From Candidatus Omnitrophota bacterium (GTDB lineage: Bacteria; Omnitrophota; Gorgyraeia; B26-G9), in contig JAGLQQ010000096.1 in the NCBI GenBank assembly GCA_023136735.1, positions 1 through 14,997 on the forward strand: a DNA stretch of 14,997 bases. Reading direction: 5' to 3'. Each line of letters opens with the position of its first letter. Position 1 is the first letter of the stretch. This document shows positions 14,722-14,997 of this stretch, in pieces. Position numbers and translations under genes: made by a program. The notes under the pieces were generated by a model. That model was not told the DNA's origin. It made no database searches and saw only the letters and a program-made list of their open reading frames with translations.

Positions 14722-14997
14722 TTATTTTTTAATACTCATAACAAATAAACTGTACGCAAATATTTTATCCGTAAAATAATACTCTTTTTCTATGAAAAAA
14801 TAACCTGAAAGCAGCTTCCTTAAGCTGTCTCTACCCCTTACATAGCGCCCTCTGTCAAAAAACCGTATTAGCCATCCAGCAAGATTAAATTTAGATTCAG
14901 GATACACCCCGTCCGCAAATATTATTTTTCCTCCTTTTTTCAATACCCTTTTGACTTCAGCTACCACATCCTTTAGCTCATCAGCAGACAAATGGTG
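14722..14997 (-). CDS. Class I SAM-dependent methyltransferase, C-terminal part (cut by window edge)
   Basis: The reading frame is open to the window edge and encodes the last 91 residues of a protein whose N-terminus lies beyond 14997. It begins HHLSADELKDVVAEVKRVLK and continues with GGKIIFADG. This is the usual layout after motif III of small-molecule methyltransferases (Methyltransf_11/25 type): an HHL-type loop, an amphipathic helix, K-K-G-G and a beta strand. The SAM-binding GxGxG motif would lie upstream and cannot be seen. A TTG at 14991 could be read as a start, but it falls inside this conserved segment and is better taken as an internal leucine. The stop lies 16 nt before the next gene, so it is probably co-transcribed with the glycosyltransferases. 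Methylation of a sugar, lipid or quinone-like acceptor is possible; the substrate cannot be told from this fragment. Confidence 0.75.
   Translation of the reverse strand, partial: HHLSADELKDVVAEVKRVLKKGGKIIFADGVYPESKFNLAGWLIRFFDRGRYVRGRDSLRKLLSGYFFIEKEYYFTDKIFAYSLFVMSIKK

Noticed and set aside
1..14997. CRISPR array, tRNA, rRNA, transposase or phage genes
   Set aside because: No regularly spaced direct repeats, no cloverleaf-like conserved tRNA boxes and no protein motifs of mobile elements were seen.

Overview
The window carries thirteen protein-coding genes, all on the minus strand, so transcription runs from position 14997 towards 1. Almost every gene belongs to a cell-surface glycan or lipid-linked glycoconjugate cluster. 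There are four multi-membrane-spanning GT-C (GT39/ArnT/PMT-like) glycosyltransferases, one GT4 and one GT2 cytosolic glycosyltransferase, a DegT/DnrJ-type sugar aminotransferase, the tail of a class I SAM methyltransferase, two radical SAM enzymes (one with a B12-binding domain, one with a SPASM tail), a WbqC-like protein, a Tat-exported DUF362 protein and a small exported protein of unknown function. No RNA gene, CRISPR array, transposase or phage gene was found.

Layout in transcription order. Operon 1 (14997 to about 3995): methyltransferase tail, GT-C A, GT-C B, aminotransferase, GT-C C, GT4, B12 radical SAM, GT2, DUF362, then after a 62-nt gap the small exported protein. From GT-C A to DUF362 every junction overlaps (11, 11, 14, 1, 4, 13 and 4 nt with the starts chosen here), which points to one translationally coupled message. 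A 397-bp intergenic stretch (3598-3994) follows. It is AT-rich, has no convincing gene, and contains one GC-rich hairpin. Operon 2 (3597 to 246): WbqC-like protein, GT-C D, SPASM radical SAM protein. The final 245 bp hold a nested GC-rich inverted repeat.

How the genes may work together (inference): the aminotransferase, methyltransferase and radical SAM enzymes would make or modify unusual sugars. GT2 and GT4 would add sugars on the cytoplasmic face. The GT-C enzymes would transfer polyprenyl-phosphate-linked sugars on the outer side of the inner membrane. The two exported proteins would act outside the cytoplasm. No flippase, polymerase, ligase or initiating phosphosugar transferase lies in the window, so the cluster probably continues beyond 14997.

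Organism: a bacterium with fairly low GC (well under 50% by eye) and a Tat pathway, apparently with scattered GC-rich intergenic inverted repeats. The style fits an uncultured Gram-negative lineage such as Omnitrophota or a relative, but the sequence alone does not prove this. Most genes are recognisable families. The points most worth a second look are the shared altered catalytic-loop motif in three GT-C paralogues, a hydrophobic insertion in the aminotransferase, the unknown exported protein beside DUF362, and the two intergenic hairpin elements.
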